Origin: Methylobacterium sp. Leaf125
Lineage (GTDB): Bacteria; Pseudomonadota; Alphaproteobacteria; Rhizobiales; Beijerinckiaceae
DNA: 64,000 nt
NCBI RefSeq assembly: GCF_001423085.1
Contig: NZ_LMNU01000004.1
Span: forward strand, 39,203 to 103,202
Direction of reading: 5' to 3'
The translations under genes were made by a program, and so were the position numbers. Below are positions 25,692 through 34,696 of the stretch, in pieces (within the stretch, counting starts at the first letter, position 1; every line of letters starts with the position of its first letter). The notes below the pieces were generated by a model that did not search any database, had not been told where the DNA came from, and worked only from the letters and a program-made list of their open reading frames with translations.

Positions 25692-26964
25692 GGCCGGCGC
25701 GGCGAGCGCCCTCGCGGAGCTGCTCGAACGCTTCTCCGCCTGCGGCGCCACCCCGGGGGGGGGCGTGACGCGGCTCTGCGCCAGCCCGGCGGACGGGGCC
25801 GCCCGCGCGGTGTTCGCGGAGGGGGTCCGGGCGGCCGGCGGCGCCCTGCGGGTCGACGCGGTGGGCAACCAGTTCGGCCTGTTTTCGCTGACGGGCCAAG
25901 GGGATGCGCCCCTCGTCATGATGGGCTCGCACCTCGACAGCCAGAGCCGCGCCGGCCGCCTCGACGGCACCTACGGCGTCGCGGCGGCCCTGCAGGTGGG
26001 CGCCGGACTGATGACGGCCCGCCGCGCCGGAGCGCGCTTCACCGCCGATTTCTGCGCCGTGAACTGGACCAACGAGGAGGGGGCCCGCTTCCGGCCGAGC
26101 CTCCTCGGCAGCGGCACCTATCTCGGCCGGCACACGGTGGCGGAGGCCCTGGCCTGCCGCGACGACGACGGCATCAGCCTGGGCGCGGCGCTGGCGGCGA
26201 TCGGCCTGGCGGGCGACGACGCACCGCCGCCGCGTCCGGCCTGCTACCTCGAGATCCACGTGGAGCAGGGCACCGCGCTGGAGGAGGCCGGGCGGACCAT
26301 CGGCATCGTCACCCGGAACTGGGGCGCGACCAAGATCGAGGCGGTCTTCACCGGCGTTCAGGCCCATACGGGGCCCGGACGGATGGAGCGCCGGCGCGAC
26401 GCGCTGCTCGCCGCAGCCTATGCGATCGCGGACATCCGGGCGCTGGCCGACGCGTGGCCCGGCCTGCTGTATACCGCGGTAGGTCGTGTCCAGGTCGCGC
26501 CGAATTCCGCCAACGTGGTCGCGGCACGGGTCGCGATCTCGGTGGAGCTCCGATCCGCCGACGACGCCATCCTGACGGAGGCCGGAGGCCGGGCCGACCG
26601 GCTCCTGGCGGGAGCCGCGGACCGGGCCGGCACCGGGCTGACGATCACCAGCCGGGGCGAGCGCCCGATCCGGGCGATGCCCGAGGCGGTCTGCGACCTC
26701 GTCGCCGCCTGCGCCGAGGCGCAGGGGCTCGGGGCCCTGCGGATGGACACGGTGGCGGGGCACGACGCCCTGAGCTTCCTCGGGATCTGTCCGACCGGAC
26801 TCGTCTTCGTGCCGAGCATCGACGGCATCGCCCACAACGAGGCCGAGGCCACCGACCCGGCCGACCTCGCCGCCGGACTGGCCCTGATGCGGGAGGCGGC
26901 CGAGCGCCTGTGCCGCCGGGGCGGCGACCCGGTGCGGGCCGCGCAACCGGAGCCGACGGAATGA
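25666..26964 (+). CDS. M20-family amidohydrolase, N-carbamoyl amino acid hydrolase/allantoate amidohydrolase type
   Basis: This 432-residue enzyme has the metal-binding residues of the hydantoinase/carbamoylase group of M20: His89 and Asp100 (MGSHLDSQSRAGRLDGTYG), Glu137-Glu138 (TNEEGARF), His198 (EIHVEQG) and the late His in GIAHNEAE. Such enzymes remove the carbamoyl or ureido group from N-carbamoyl amino acids, beta-ureidopropionate or allantoate, releasing carbon dioxide and ammonia; a few are deacylases. The only available ATG (25666) lies inside the regulator gene, so the two overlap by 26 bases. It could act after a hydantoinase such as that at 15323, but they are in different operons, so this is inference. 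Confidence 0.87.
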   Translation: MRSRPSIPEAGAASALAELLERFSACGATPGGGVTRLCASPADGAARAVFAEGVRAAGGALRVDAVGNQFGLFSLTGQGDAPLVMMGSHLDSQSRAGRLDGTYGVAAALQVGAGLMTARRAGARFTADFCAVNWTNEEGARFRPSLLGSGTYLGRHTVAEALACRDDDGISLGAALAAIGLAGDDAPPPRPACYLEIHVEQGTALEEAGRTIGIVTRNWGATKIEAVFTGVQAHTGPGRMERRRDALLAAAYAIADIRALADAWPGLLYTAVGRVQVAPNSANVVAARVAISVELRSADDAILTEAGGRADRLLAGAADRAGTGLTITSRGERPIRAMPEAVCDLVAACAEAQGLGALRMDTVAGHDALSFLGICPTGLVFVPSIDGIAHNEAEATDPADLAAGLALMREAAERLCRRGGDPVRAAQPEPTE

Positions 26965-27935
26965 GGCCGCCCGAACCCGACTTCGCGACGCGAATCGCCG
27001 CCGCCCTGGCGCGCCTCCCGGGCTGGGAAGCCGGAACGGCGCAGATCGCCCTGGCGGCGGCGCCGGTCGCGTCCCCGACCCACCGGGCGGTGGCCTCGGA
27101 CTGCGCCCGGGTCCGGCGCGACGGCGCCGATCCGGTCTTCGTCAAGCGGCGCCACGCCGACATGGCCGCCGACCTCCGGCCCGCCATGGCGGAGGCGACG
27201 CGCCGGGCCGGCGCTCTCGGCCTCGGGCCGGCCCTGCTGGCGGGAGGTGGGGCTGAGGGCGACGGCGTGGTCGTTCTGGCCGACCTGCCCGAGCCCTGGC
27301 GCTACGCCCGGGTCGGCGACCTGCAGGATGCGGACACGATGGCGCAGGTCCTCGGGGCCCTGCGGCGGCTGCACGGGGCGGAGCCCCTGGGCCAGACCTT
27401 CTGCCCGTTCGAGCGGATCGCCGCCCTCGCGGCGGAGGCCCGGGCCTGCGCCGCCCCGGTGCCCGACGACATCGACGCGCTCCTGGCGGATGCCGCGCTG
27501 ATCCGGGGGGCGATCGCGGCGGCCGGCTTCGACCGCCGCTTCAGCCGCAACGACGGCACCGCCTCGAACCTCATGCTGCGCTTCGAAGGGAGCGGCCTCG
27601 CGCCGGACGGGGTCCGGCTCGTGGATTTCGACCTCGCGGGCGACTTCGACCCCTGGTTCGAGGTCGGCGCGCTCCTCAACGAGGCCACCGCGTTCGACCC
27701 GGAGCGCCGGCAGGCCATCGAGATCTATGCCGGGCGCTGCACCGAGGCCCTGCTCGCCCGCTGCCGCCTCTACGGCGCGGTGGACGACCTGATGTGGGGC
27801 CTGTGGGGGATCACCCGGGCCGTGACCGTGCGCCGGCCCGGCATCGAGTTCTTCAAGTACGGCCAGTGGCGGCTGCTGCATGCGCGCACCACCCTGGCGG
27901 CGCGCGACTTCGAGCTCTGGCTGCGCCAGCTGTGA
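26961..27935 (+). CDS. choline-kinase/aminoglycoside-phosphotransferase-like protein (first of two)
   Basis: This 324-residue protein kinase-like-fold phosphotransferase overlaps the M20 gene by four bases (ATGA). The Brenner-type catalytic loop is reduced to SRNDGTASNLML (catalytic Asp and Asn kept, the usual His replaced), and the metal-binding motif is VDFDLAGDFDPWFEVG. The C-terminal part (LMWGLWGITRAV, FFKYGQWRL) is shared with the next gene product, so the two are diverged paralogues. Likely role is ATP-dependent phosphorylation of a small alcohol or amino alcohol. The substrate cannot be told. The N-terminal lobe is poorly conserved. Confidence 0.82.
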   Translation: MRPPEPDFATRIAAALARLPGWEAGTAQIALAAAPVASPTHRAVASDCARVRRDGADPVFVKRRHADMAADLRPAMAEATRRAGALGLGPALLAGGGAEGDGVVVLADLPEPWRYARVGDLQDADTMAQVLGALRRLHGAEPLGQTFCPFERIAALAAEARACAAPVPDDIDALLADAALIRGAIAAAGFDRRFSRNDGTASNLMLRFEGSGLAPDGVRLVDFDLAGDFDPWFEVGALLNEATAFDPERRQAIEIYAGRCTEALLARCRLYGAVDDLMWGLWGITRAVTVRRPGIEFFKYGQWRLLHARTTLAARDFELWLRQL

Positions 27936-27954
27936 CGGCCGCGGGGAGGGGACG

Positions 27955-28893
27955 ATGAGCTGGACACGGATGGGCGAGGGGCGGGGCGCCGCCGAGCAGG
28001 CCCTGGAGGCGATCCTCGCCCGGGTGCCGGCCTGGGCGGGCGCCCCCCTGCGCTACCGCGCCGTCTCGGGCGGCATCAGCAACACCAACTGGCGGGTCCA
28101 GGCGGGGGAGGGCACGGACGTCTTCCTCAAGGTCCCGGGACGCGGCACGGAGATGTTCATCACGCGGGACGCCGCCCACGAGGCGAGCCGGCGGGCGGAG
28201 GCCTGCGGCTTCGGGGTCGCGGTGCTCGACTACCTGCCCGAGGACGGCGTCGAGATCTTCGCCTTCCTGGACGACTTCCGGGCCTCCTCGAACCTCGACT
28301 TCCTGCGCCCGGTCGTGCGCCACAACGCGGTCCGGGCCCTGCGGGCCTTCAACGATGCGCCGGCCCTGACCCTGACCAAGACGATCTTCGACATGATCGA
28401 GGAGCATGTCGGGCAGGTCGAGGCCGTCGGCGGCCGGGTGCCGCCGGATGCGGCCTTCCTGATGCGCCGCTACGGCCAGGCCAAGGCGGCGCTCCTGGCC
28501 TCGGGCCTCGACCTCGTACCCTGCATGAACGACACGCTGGCCGGCAACTTCATGCTCGACGGGCAGGACCATGTCCGCCTCGTCGACTTCGAGTACGCCT
28601 CCAACAACGAGCGCGCCTACGAGCTCGCCCTGTGGTTCGACGAGATGGCGTTCTCGGCCGAGGTCGAGCGCGAGATGATCGCGGCCTATTGGGGCCGCTG
28701 GACCCCGCAGATCCACGCCCGCACCGAGGTGCTGAAGGCTTTGGGCGACCTCAAATGGGCGACCTGGGCGATGATCCAGGAGCGGGTCTCGACCCTCGAC
28801 TTCGACTACTACAAGTACGGGACCTGGAAGCTCTCGCGGGCCCGGACCCTGTTCCACCATCCCGACTGGCCGCGCTGGCTGCGACTGCTGTGA
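27955..28893 (+). CDS. choline-kinase/aminoglycoside-phosphotransferase-like protein (second of two)
   Basis: This 312-residue paralogue of the preceding protein is closer to the choline/ethanolamine/thiamine kinase group. YRAVSGGISNTNWRVQ (about residues 35-50) is the nucleotide-binding loop, with FLKVPG giving the conserved Lys. Catalytic loop CMNDTLAGNFML and metal site LVDFEYASNNERAYELA follow. The C-terminus carries LKWATWAMIQERVS and DYYKYGTWKLSRA, as in the neighbour. A GGGGAGGGG ribosome site precedes the ATG. Two adjacent kinase-like genes under a DeoR-type regulator suggest either two substrates or a two-subunit enzyme. Confidence 0.86.
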   Translation: MSWTRMGEGRGAAEQALEAILARVPAWAGAPLRYRAVSGGISNTNWRVQAGEGTDVFLKVPGRGTEMFITRDAAHEASRRAEACGFGVAVLDYLPEDGVEIFAFLDDFRASSNLDFLRPVVRHNAVRALRAFNDAPALTLTKTIFDMIEEHVGQVEAVGGRVPPDAAFLMRRYGQAKAALLASGLDLVPCMNDTLAGNFMLDGQDHVRLVDFEYASNNERAYELALWFDEMAFSAEVEREMIAAYWGRWTPQIHARTEVLKALGDLKWATWAMIQERVSTLDFDYYKYGTWKLSRARTLFHHPDWPRWLRLL

Positions 28894-28949
28894 CCGCCGC
28901 CCGCGCCGCCGTCCCGTTCCCGCGTTCCCCTTCGCGCAAGGCCGATCCC

Positions 28950-29753
28950 ATGTTCCCGACCCTCGCCCCACCGGCGGGCTTCGACGCCACCCCCGATGGG
29001 CTGATGGCCTTCGCCCACCACCTCGCCAACAGCGTGCGCCCCCTGGCGCGCCGGCACTTCCGCACGCCCCTGGCCGTCGAGGCCAAGGCCGATGCGAGCC
29101 CCGTCACCGAGGCCGATCGCGGCATCGAGGCCCGCTTGCGGGCCGAGATCCACCAGGCCTACCCGGGGCACGGCATCCTCGGCGAGGAGGAGGGGGGCGA
29201 CTTCGCCCACGACCTGACCTGGGTGGTGGACCCCATCGACGGGACCCAGAGCTTCATCACCGGCATGCCGCTCTTCGGCACCCTGATCGCCCTGGTGCGG
29301 GGCGGGCGGCCGATCCTCGGCCTCATCGACATGCCGGCCCTGGCCGAGCGCTGGCACGGCAACGGCAGCAGCGCCTGGTTCGGCGGCAAGCCGATCCGCA
29401 CCAGCCGGCGCGCCCTCGCCGAGGCCCGGCTGTTCGCGACCTCCCCCGACCTGTTCAAGGGGGCCGACGCCGAGGCCTTCGCGGCCCTCAGCGCCGCCGT
29501 GGGCCTGCGCCGCTTCGGCGGCGACTGCTACGCCTACGGCCTCCTCGCCTCGGGCCATTGCGACCTCGTGGTGGAGGCCGGCCTCAAGGTCTACGACGTC
29601 ATGGCCCTCGCCCCCGTGGTGGAGGGGGCCGGCGGCGTGATGACCGACTGGGCCGGACGCCCGCTCACCCCGGACTTCGACGGTCGCGTCATCGCCGCCG
29701 CCAACCCGGAGCTGCACGCGGCGGCGTTGCGCCAGCTGACGGGGTTTGCCTGA
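28950..29753 (+). CDS. inositol-monophosphatase-family phosphatase (HisN/IMPase type)
   Basis: This 267-residue protein has the lithium-sensitive phosphatase motifs: Glu80 (ILGEEEGG), Asp94-Pro-Ile-Asp97-Gly-Thr (WVVDPIDGTQSF) and the late Asp in GLKVYDVMALAPVVEGAGG. The family dephosphorylates myo-inositol phosphate, histidinol phosphate and related sugar phosphates, with magnesium. The Trp normally before the last Asp is Tyr here, which is common in HisN-type members. An in-frame GTG at 28890 overlapping the previous stop would add 20 residues; I prefer the ATG at 28950 because it fits family length. It closes the operon, so one pathway intermediate may be phosphorylated and later dephosphorylated. 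Confidence 0.88.
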   Translation: MFPTLAPPAGFDATPDGLMAFAHHLANSVRPLARRHFRTPLAVEAKADASPVTEADRGIEARLRAEIHQAYPGHGILGEEEGGDFAHDLTWVVDPIDGTQSFITGMPLFGTLIALVRGGRPILGLIDMPALAERWHGNGSSAWFGGKPIRTSRRALAEARLFATSPDLFKGADAEAFAALSAAVGLRRFGGDCYAYGLLASGHCDLVVEAGLKVYDVMALAPVVEGAGGVMTDWAGRPLTPDFDGRVIAAANPELHAAALRQLTGFA

Positions 29754-29802
29754 GGCGACCATCCCGAACCGACGACGCTCGCAAGCTCTGCCCCCCTGCG
29801 GG

Positions 29803-29840
29803 TCTGGATCCCGGGCTCCGCTGCGCCGTCCCGGGATGCC
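29803..29840. repeat. hairpin-forming element between convergent genes
   Basis: ATCCCGGG (29808-29815) and CCCGGGAT (29830-29837) form an 8-base stem across CTCCGCTGCGCCGT. Elements of this form recur in many alphaproteobacterial genomes. It lies within the 311-base gap (29754-30064) between two genes that face each other and may help end transcription. I see no gene in the gap. Confidence 0.5.
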
Positions 29841-30064
29841 GCGGGGCTGCCCGCGAACGTCGCCGGCGAGGCCGCACCAGCCGCGACCGCCCAGCCTTGC
29901 AGGTGATAAAGTCCGTCGTACCGCTGCCGAGGGCCGCGATCCGGCTCCGCCCTCACAGCGGCGGAACCGCCCTGGACTGGGGGTCGATCAGGGCTGCTCC
30001 CGCAAGGGGGACACGGCATCGGCGATCCGGTCCGGCGCCCGGGGGCGAGGGCGAGAACGAGGGC

Positions 30065-30292
30065 TCAGTGCCCGAGGCCGACGGCGCCCCGGGCCTCGAA
30101 GAAGGCGGCGTCGCTGACCCAGCTCTCGTCCGAGGCCACCAGGCGGAGCACGCCGGCGCTGTCGTCGAGGGCGTCGAGGAGCGGGCCGAAGGCGCGCCGG
30201 ACATCATCATCGAAAGTATGGGCGAACTCGTCGCGCAGCTCGTAGCCAATCTTCGCCAAAACCAGGAGCGATTTGAAGCCCAAGTCCTGCAT
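30065..30292 (-). CDS. small acidic protein of unknown function
   Basis: This 75-residue protein starts at the ATG at 30292 behind GAAGGGGA. It begins MQDLGFKSLLVLAKIGYELR and continues with an acidic helix (DEFAHTFDDDVRRAFGPLLDALDD) and a Trp-containing tail. There is no signal peptide or membrane helix. The upstream bases (about 30330-30385) are AT-richer, consistent with a promoter. A 16-residue longer start exists at 30340. I recognise no family. Compositional sense and the ribosome site make it a plausible gene. Confidence 0.5.
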   Translation of the reverse strand: MQDLGFKSLLVLAKIGYELRDEFAHTFDDDVRRAFGPLLDALDDSAGVLRLVASDESWVSDAAFFEARGAVGLGH

Positions 30293-30437
30293 TTCGGTCC
30301 CCTTCGATGTGTTGTTTCCGGTCGTTGCTGAGCGTTCCACTTTCAGCGCGAGGATCTTAACAAGATGCTAACGACGGTAGTCTTGCCCTGCGTGCAGCGA
30401 TCGCCGGGGGACACGAGACCCGCCCGGTCCCGGAGCG

Positions 30438-33374
30438 TCAGTCGGCGCCCTCGATCAGGCCGCGGATGCGGGTGGCGAGGGCTTCCAGGGCGAAGGGCTT
30501 GACCAGCACCTGCATGCCGGGGGCGAGGTGGCCGTGGTTGAGGGCGGCGTTCTCGGCATAGCCGGTGATGAACAGCACCTTCAGGCCCGGGCGGGACACC
30601 AGGGCCGCCTCCGCCATCTGGCGGCCGTTCATGCCGCCGGGCAGGCCGACATCGGTGACGAGGAGGTCGATGCGCACATCGGATTGCAGCATCTTGAGGC
30701 CCGAGGCGCCGTCGGCCGCCTCGATGGCGGCGTAGCCGAGATCCTCCAGCACCTCGGTCACGAGCATCCGCACCGTGGGCTCGTCGTCAACCACCAGCAC
30801 CGTCTCGCCGACCTTGGCCCGGGCCGCCTCCGACAGGTCCGGCACCGTCTCCACCCCCTCCGCCTCGCCGAGATGGCGCGGCAGGTAGATGCACACCATC
30901 GTGCCCTCGCCGGGCTCGGAATAGATCCGCACCTGGCCGCCCGACTGCTTGGCGAAGCCGTAGATCATCGAGAGGCCGAGGCCGGTGCCCTCGCCGAGGG
31001 GCTTCGTGGTGAAGAACGGATCGAAGGCCTTGGCGGCGACGTCCGGGGTCATGCCGGTGCCGTTGTCCGAGACGCAGAGGGCGACGTACTGGCCCGGGTC
31101 GAGGTCGCGCTCGCGGGCCCCGCGGGCGTCGAGCCAGCGGTTGCCGGTCTCGACCACGATGCGGCCGCCTTCCGGCATGGCGTCGCGGGCGTTGATGCAG
31201 AGGTTGAGCAGGGCGTTCTCGAGCTGGCTCGGATCGACCAGGGTCGGCCACAGGCCGGCGGCGCCCACCACCTCCACCGAGACCGCCGGACCCACGGTGC
31301 GGCGCACCAGCTCCTCCATGCCCTCGACGAGGCGGTTCACGTCGGTGGGCTTCGGGGCCAGGGTCTGACGGCGCGAGAAGGCGAGGAGGCGATGGGTCAG
31401 GGCCGCGGCCCGGCGCGCCGCCCCCTGCGCGGCGCCGATATAGCGCTCCAGGTCGCCGACCCGGCCCTGGAGCATGCGGGTCTGCATCAGCTCCAGGGAG
31501 CCGACGATCCCCGCCAGCATGTTGTTGAAGTCGTGGGCGAGGCCGCCCGTGAGCTGGCCCACCGCCTCCATCTTCTGCGACTGGCGCAGGGCCTCCTCGG
31601 CCCGCATCAGCTCGGCCGTCCGCTCGGCGACGCGCTGCTCCAGGGTCTCGTTCAGGCTGCGCAGCTGCTCGGTGACCCGCGCCCGCTCGGCCTCGCCGGC
31701 GCGGCGCTCCTCCACGTCGATGAGCACGCCGGGAAAGCGCAGGGGGGTCCCGTCCGGGCCGTGCTCGACGCGGCCATTGGCTTCGAGCCAGTAGTAGCGG
31801 CCGTCGGCGCGGCGGGTCCGGTACTGGTGCGCGTATGCGCCGCCCCGGGCGATGGCGGCCTGGATGGCCTCGGCGAGGCCGGCGCGGTCGTCCGGGTGCA
31901 CGGTCTCCACCACCCGGGCGAGGCTCAGGCCCTCGCGCCCGGCGGCGGGATCGAGGCCGAAGCTGCGGGCGAAGGCCTCGTCGACGCTGAAGCGGTCGGT
32001 CGGCAGGTCCCAGAGCCAGGTGCCGATGATCGCCCCGGCGGCCAGGGCGAGCTGCACCCGCTCGATGTTCTCCCGGGCCAGCGCCTCGCTGGTGCGCAGG
32101 GCGTCCTCCGCCCGGCGGCGGGCCGAGATGTCCCGGAACAGCACCGAGACCTGGCGCCGGCTCGCCGGCTCGATCCGGGCGGCGGAGACCTCGATGTGAC
32201 GCCCGGCCAGGGGGAAGGCGCGCTCGAACCGGATCGCGGTGCCGGTGCGCAGGACGCCGCCGTAGAGCTCGAGCCAGCCCTCGGCCTCCGCCGGCGCGAG
32301 GTCGCGCAGGGTGCGGCCGACGATGTTCGGGATGCCGGTGTGGCGCTCGTAGCCGGCATTGGCCTCGAGATGGACGAAGTCGCTGGCCGGACCGTGCGGT
32401 CCGTCGAAGAACTCGATGATGCAGAAGCCGTCGTCCACGGCCTCGAACAGGGCGCGGTAGCGCGCCTCGCTGGTGGCCAGGGCGTCCCGGGCGGAACGCG
32501 CCTCGGTGACGTCCCGGGCGATGCCGGAGAAGCGCAGGGGGCGCCCCGCGGCATCGCGCTCGATCTCGCCCCGGCGGGCGATCCAGCGGAGTTCGCCGGT
32601 ATCGGGCCGGCGGATGCGGTACTCGACGTCCCGGGGCGGCTCGCCCCGCCGGCGGCTCTCCGCCGTGGAGACGAGGTGGGCATCGTCGGGGATGACCAGG
32701 CGCTCGAAGGTGGAGGCCGGGTAGGTCGCAGCCTCGGGCAGGCCGTAGAGGCGGCAGAATTCCGGGGTCGGATGCAGGATGCCGTCGTCGATGCCGACCG
32801 AGAACACGCCGATGCCGCCGGCCTCCTGGGCGCGGCGCAGGCGCATCTCGGCGTCCTGCAGGGCGTCCCCGGCCCGGTGCTCCGCGGTGCGGTCGCTCAC
32901 GACCTTGACGTAGCCGATGTGATGGCCGTCGCCGTCGCGCAGGGGCATCATCTCGCCCGAGGCCCAGAAGCGCGTGCCGTCGGCGCGCAGGTGCCAGCGC
33001 TCGTCCTCGGCGCGGCCCTGCTCCAGGGCGAGGCGCATCTCGATCCCGGGCCGGTCGATCGCGCGATCCTCGGGGGTGAACAGGTCGGCGATGTTGCGCC
33101 CGCGGATGTCGGCGGCGCTCCAGCCGAAGATGCGGGCGCCGCCGGCGTTCCAGTCGGTCACCACCCCGTCGCGATCCGTGCCCACGATGGCGAAGCGGGT
33201 GGTGCTGTCGAGGATCGCCTGCCGGTGCGGCACCGGGTCGGACCCCGGCGCGGCCCTGTCCGGCGCAGCGCCCGGCTCTCCGGCGGACCGGCGCGCCGCG
33301 TCCCGCAGGCGCGCGGCGTCCCGCTCCAGATCCGCGGCGCGGCGCAGGAGCGCGTCGGTCTCGGGCTGGCTCAT
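30438..33374 (-). CDS. soluble hybrid histidine kinase with four PAS domains and a receiver
   Basis: This 978-residue protein has no membrane helix. A short coiled N-terminus is followed by four PAS/PAC units at about residues 48-170, 178-295, 303-420 and 435-565 (for example FAIVGTDRDGVVTDWNAGGARIFGW). A coiled linker and a HisKA domain come next (GGLAHDFNNMLAGIVGSLELM, the phospho-acceptor His followed by DFNN as in the HWE-like/HisKA_4 type with multi-PAS kinases). The HATPase domain has the N box NLCINARDAM and G boxes. The C-terminal receiver contains VLVVDDEP and LLVTDVGLPGGMNG. It probably senses a cytoplasmic redox, light or ligand signal. It lies downstream of amiE, separated by 190 bases with two hairpins, so a functional link is uncertain. 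Confidence 0.9.
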   Translation of the reverse strand: MSQPETDALLRRAADLERDAARLRDAARRSAGEPGAAPDRAAPGSDPVPHRQAILDSTTRFAIVGTDRDGVVTDWNAGGARIFGWSAADIRGRNIADLFTPEDRAIDRPGIEMRLALEQGRAEDERWHLRADGTRFWASGEMMPLRDGDGHHIGYVKVVSDRTAEHRAGDALQDAEMRLRRAQEAGGIGVFSVGIDDGILHPTPEFCRLYGLPEAATYPASTFERLVIPDDAHLVSTAESRRRGEPPRDVEYRIRRPDTGELRWIARRGEIERDAAGRPLRFSGIARDVTEARSARDALATSEARYRALFEAVDDGFCIIEFFDGPHGPASDFVHLEANAGYERHTGIPNIVGRTLRDLAPAEAEGWLELYGGVLRTGTAIRFERAFPLAGRHIEVSAARIEPASRRQVSVLFRDISARRRAEDALRTSEALARENIERVQLALAAGAIIGTWLWDLPTDRFSVDEAFARSFGLDPAAGREGLSLARVVETVHPDDRAGLAEAIQAAIARGGAYAHQYRTRRADGRYYWLEANGRVEHGPDGTPLRFPGVLIDVEERRAGEAERARVTEQLRSLNETLEQRVAERTAELMRAEEALRQSQKMEAVGQLTGGLAHDFNNMLAGIVGSLELMQTRMLQGRVGDLERYIGAAQGAARRAAALTHRLLAFSRRQTLAPKPTDVNRLVEGMEELVRRTVGPAVSVEVVGAAGLWPTLVDPSQLENALLNLCINARDAMPEGGRIVVETGNRWLDARGARERDLDPGQYVALCVSDNGTGMTPDVAAKAFDPFFTTKPLGEGTGLGLSMIYGFAKQSGGQVRIYSEPGEGTMVCIYLPRHLGEAEGVETVPDLSEAARAKVGETVLVVDDEPTVRMLVTEVLEDLGYAAIEAADGASGLKMLQSDVRIDLLVTDVGLPGGMNGRQMAEAALVSRPGLKVLFITGYAENAALNHGHLAPGMQVLVKPFALEALATRIRGLIEGAD

Positions 33375-33491
33375 GCCGGGACGTCCATCCTTCCGGGGTG
33401 TCGATCAGGGGCGACGGGTCTCGCCACGGGCGGTAGAGGGGCTGCCCGCCCGGGTCAAACCGGGCGAGGCGGACCCGCCGCCGCGAAACGG

Positions 33492-33556
33492 CGAGGGCCG
33501 GCCCCGCGGCGGCGGAACCGGCCCTCGATCCGGATCGGGCGTGGCGCGCGCGCCAC
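33492..33556 (-). terminator. hairpin and palindrome downstream of amiE
   Basis: CGAGGGCCGG (33492-33501) pairs with CCGGCCCTCG (33518-33527), and a perfect 16-base palindrome GTGGCGCGCGCGCCAC (33541-33556) lies eight bases beyond the amiE stop. Either could form the 3' end of the amidase transcript. Neither has a T-tract. The rest of the 190-base gap before the kinase gene shows nothing else. Confidence 0.45.
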
Positions 33557-33564
33557 AGCGCCGC

Positions 33565-34617
33565 TCACCGCGGGTCGGGCGGGCCCTCGCCCTTGCCGAC
33601 GAAGGGGATGCCCTCGATCGGGCATTCCTCGGTGCCCACGCTCTGGCGGGTGATGGCCCGCACGGCGTCGCGGGCGGCGTCGGGATCCTCGATCCAGCGG
33701 CGGTAGAAGTCGTAGGGGCATTCCGACAGGCCGTGCCGGTTCTCCTTCGAGGCGATCATGCCGGTATAGCCGCGATGCAGCAGCTTGAAGAGGTGGTTCT
33801 CCGACTGCCCGTGGGCGCGGGCATCGCGGATCAGGAACTTCGACAGGGCAGCGTACTGGATGCCCATCTCCTCCTCGCCGCACTCGCCGAGGGTGCGGCC
33901 GTCGAAGCCGATCACCGCCGAGTGGCCGAAATAGGTGTAGACCCCGTCGAAGCCGGCGGCGTTGGCCACCGCCACGTAGGTGTTGTTGGCGAACGCCATC
34001 GCCTTCGACATCAGGATCTGCTGCTCCTTGGCCGGATACATGTAGCCCTGGCAGCGGATGATGAGCTCGGCGCCCCGCATGGCGCAGTCCCGCCAGATCT
34101 CCGGGTAGTTGCCGTCGTCGCAGATGATGAGGCTGATCTTCAGGCCCTTGGGGCCGTCGGAGACGTAGGTGCGGTCGCCCGGATACCAGCCCTCGATCGG
34201 GGTCCAGGGCATGATCTTGCGGTACTTCTGCACGATCTCGCCCTGGTCGTTCATCAGGATGAGGGTGTTGTAGGGCGCCTTGTTCGGGTGCTCCTCATGG
34301 CGCTCGCCCGTGAGGGAGAACACGCCCCAGACCTTCGCCTTGCGGCAGGCGGCGGCGAAGATGTCGGTCTCCGGCCCCGGGATCGTGGTGGCGGTCTCGT
34401 ACATCTCCGCCGCGTCGTACATGATCCCGTGGGTCGAGTATTCGGGGAAGATCACCAGGTCCATGCCGGGCAGGCCGGACTTCATGCCGATCACCATGTC
34501 GGCGATCTTGGCGGCGTTCTCCAGGACCTCCTCCCGCGTGTGCAGGCGGGGCATCTTGTAGTTCACGACGGCGACGCCGACGCTGTCCTGACTCGACGAA
34601 ATGTCTCCGTGCATCAT
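33565..34617 (-). CDS. amiE: aliphatic amidase (acetamidase)
   Basis: This 350-residue nitrilase-superfamily enzyme is almost collinear with Pseudomonas aeruginosa AmiE. The catalytic triad falls on the canonical numbers: Glu59 (FPEYSTHG), Lys134 (YRKIMPW) and Cys166 ([11 protein letters not shown]). It hydrolyses short aliphatic amides such as acetamide, propionamide and acrylamide to the acid and ammonia, in the cytoplasm as a hexamer. Start at 34617 (MMHGDISSS) because it reproduces the family N-terminus and lies behind GGAGGA. A formamidase AmiF is less likely given the overall match. It follows the fmdC-like porin gene and probably shares its sigma-54 promoter. Confidence 0.96.
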   Translation of the reverse strand: MMHGDISSSQDSVGVAVVNYKMPRLHTREEVLENAAKIADMVIGMKSGLPGMDLVIFPEYSTHGIMYDAAEMYETATTIPGPETDIFAAACRKAKVWGVFSLTGERHEEHPNKAPYNTLILMNDQGEIVQKYRKIMPWTPIEGWYPGDRTYVSDGPKGLKISLIICDDGNYPEIWRDCAMRGAELIIRCQGYMYPAKEQQILMSKAMAFANNTYVAVANAAGFDGVYTYFGHSAVIGFDGRTLGECGEEEMGIQYAALSKFLIRDARAHGQSENHLFKLLHRGYTGMIASKENRHGLSECPYDFYRRWIEDPDAARDAVRAITRQSVGTEECPIEGIPFVGKGEGPPDPR

Positions 34618-34644
34618 GGCGTGATCCTCCGGTTTCCAGACGTG

Positions 34645-34674
34645 GCGCGTGCCGCGGGGTCGCGCGGCACGCGC
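34645..34674 (-). terminator. strong intercistronic hairpin between the porin and amiE
   Basis: GCGCGTGCCGCG (34645-34656) and CGCGGCACGCGC (34663-34674) are perfect 12-base arms around a six-base loop. Without a T-tract it may attenuate, or protect the upstream porin mRNA, setting different porin and amidase levels. Confidence 0.5.
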
Positions 34675-34696
34675 GGGGACGAGGTCCCCCGGGGCC

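Noticed and set aside
30528-33653. Over 1000-codon frame antisense to the hybrid kinase
   Set aside because: Low-complexity translation; the minus strand carries recognisable PAS, HisKA, HATPase and receiver domains.
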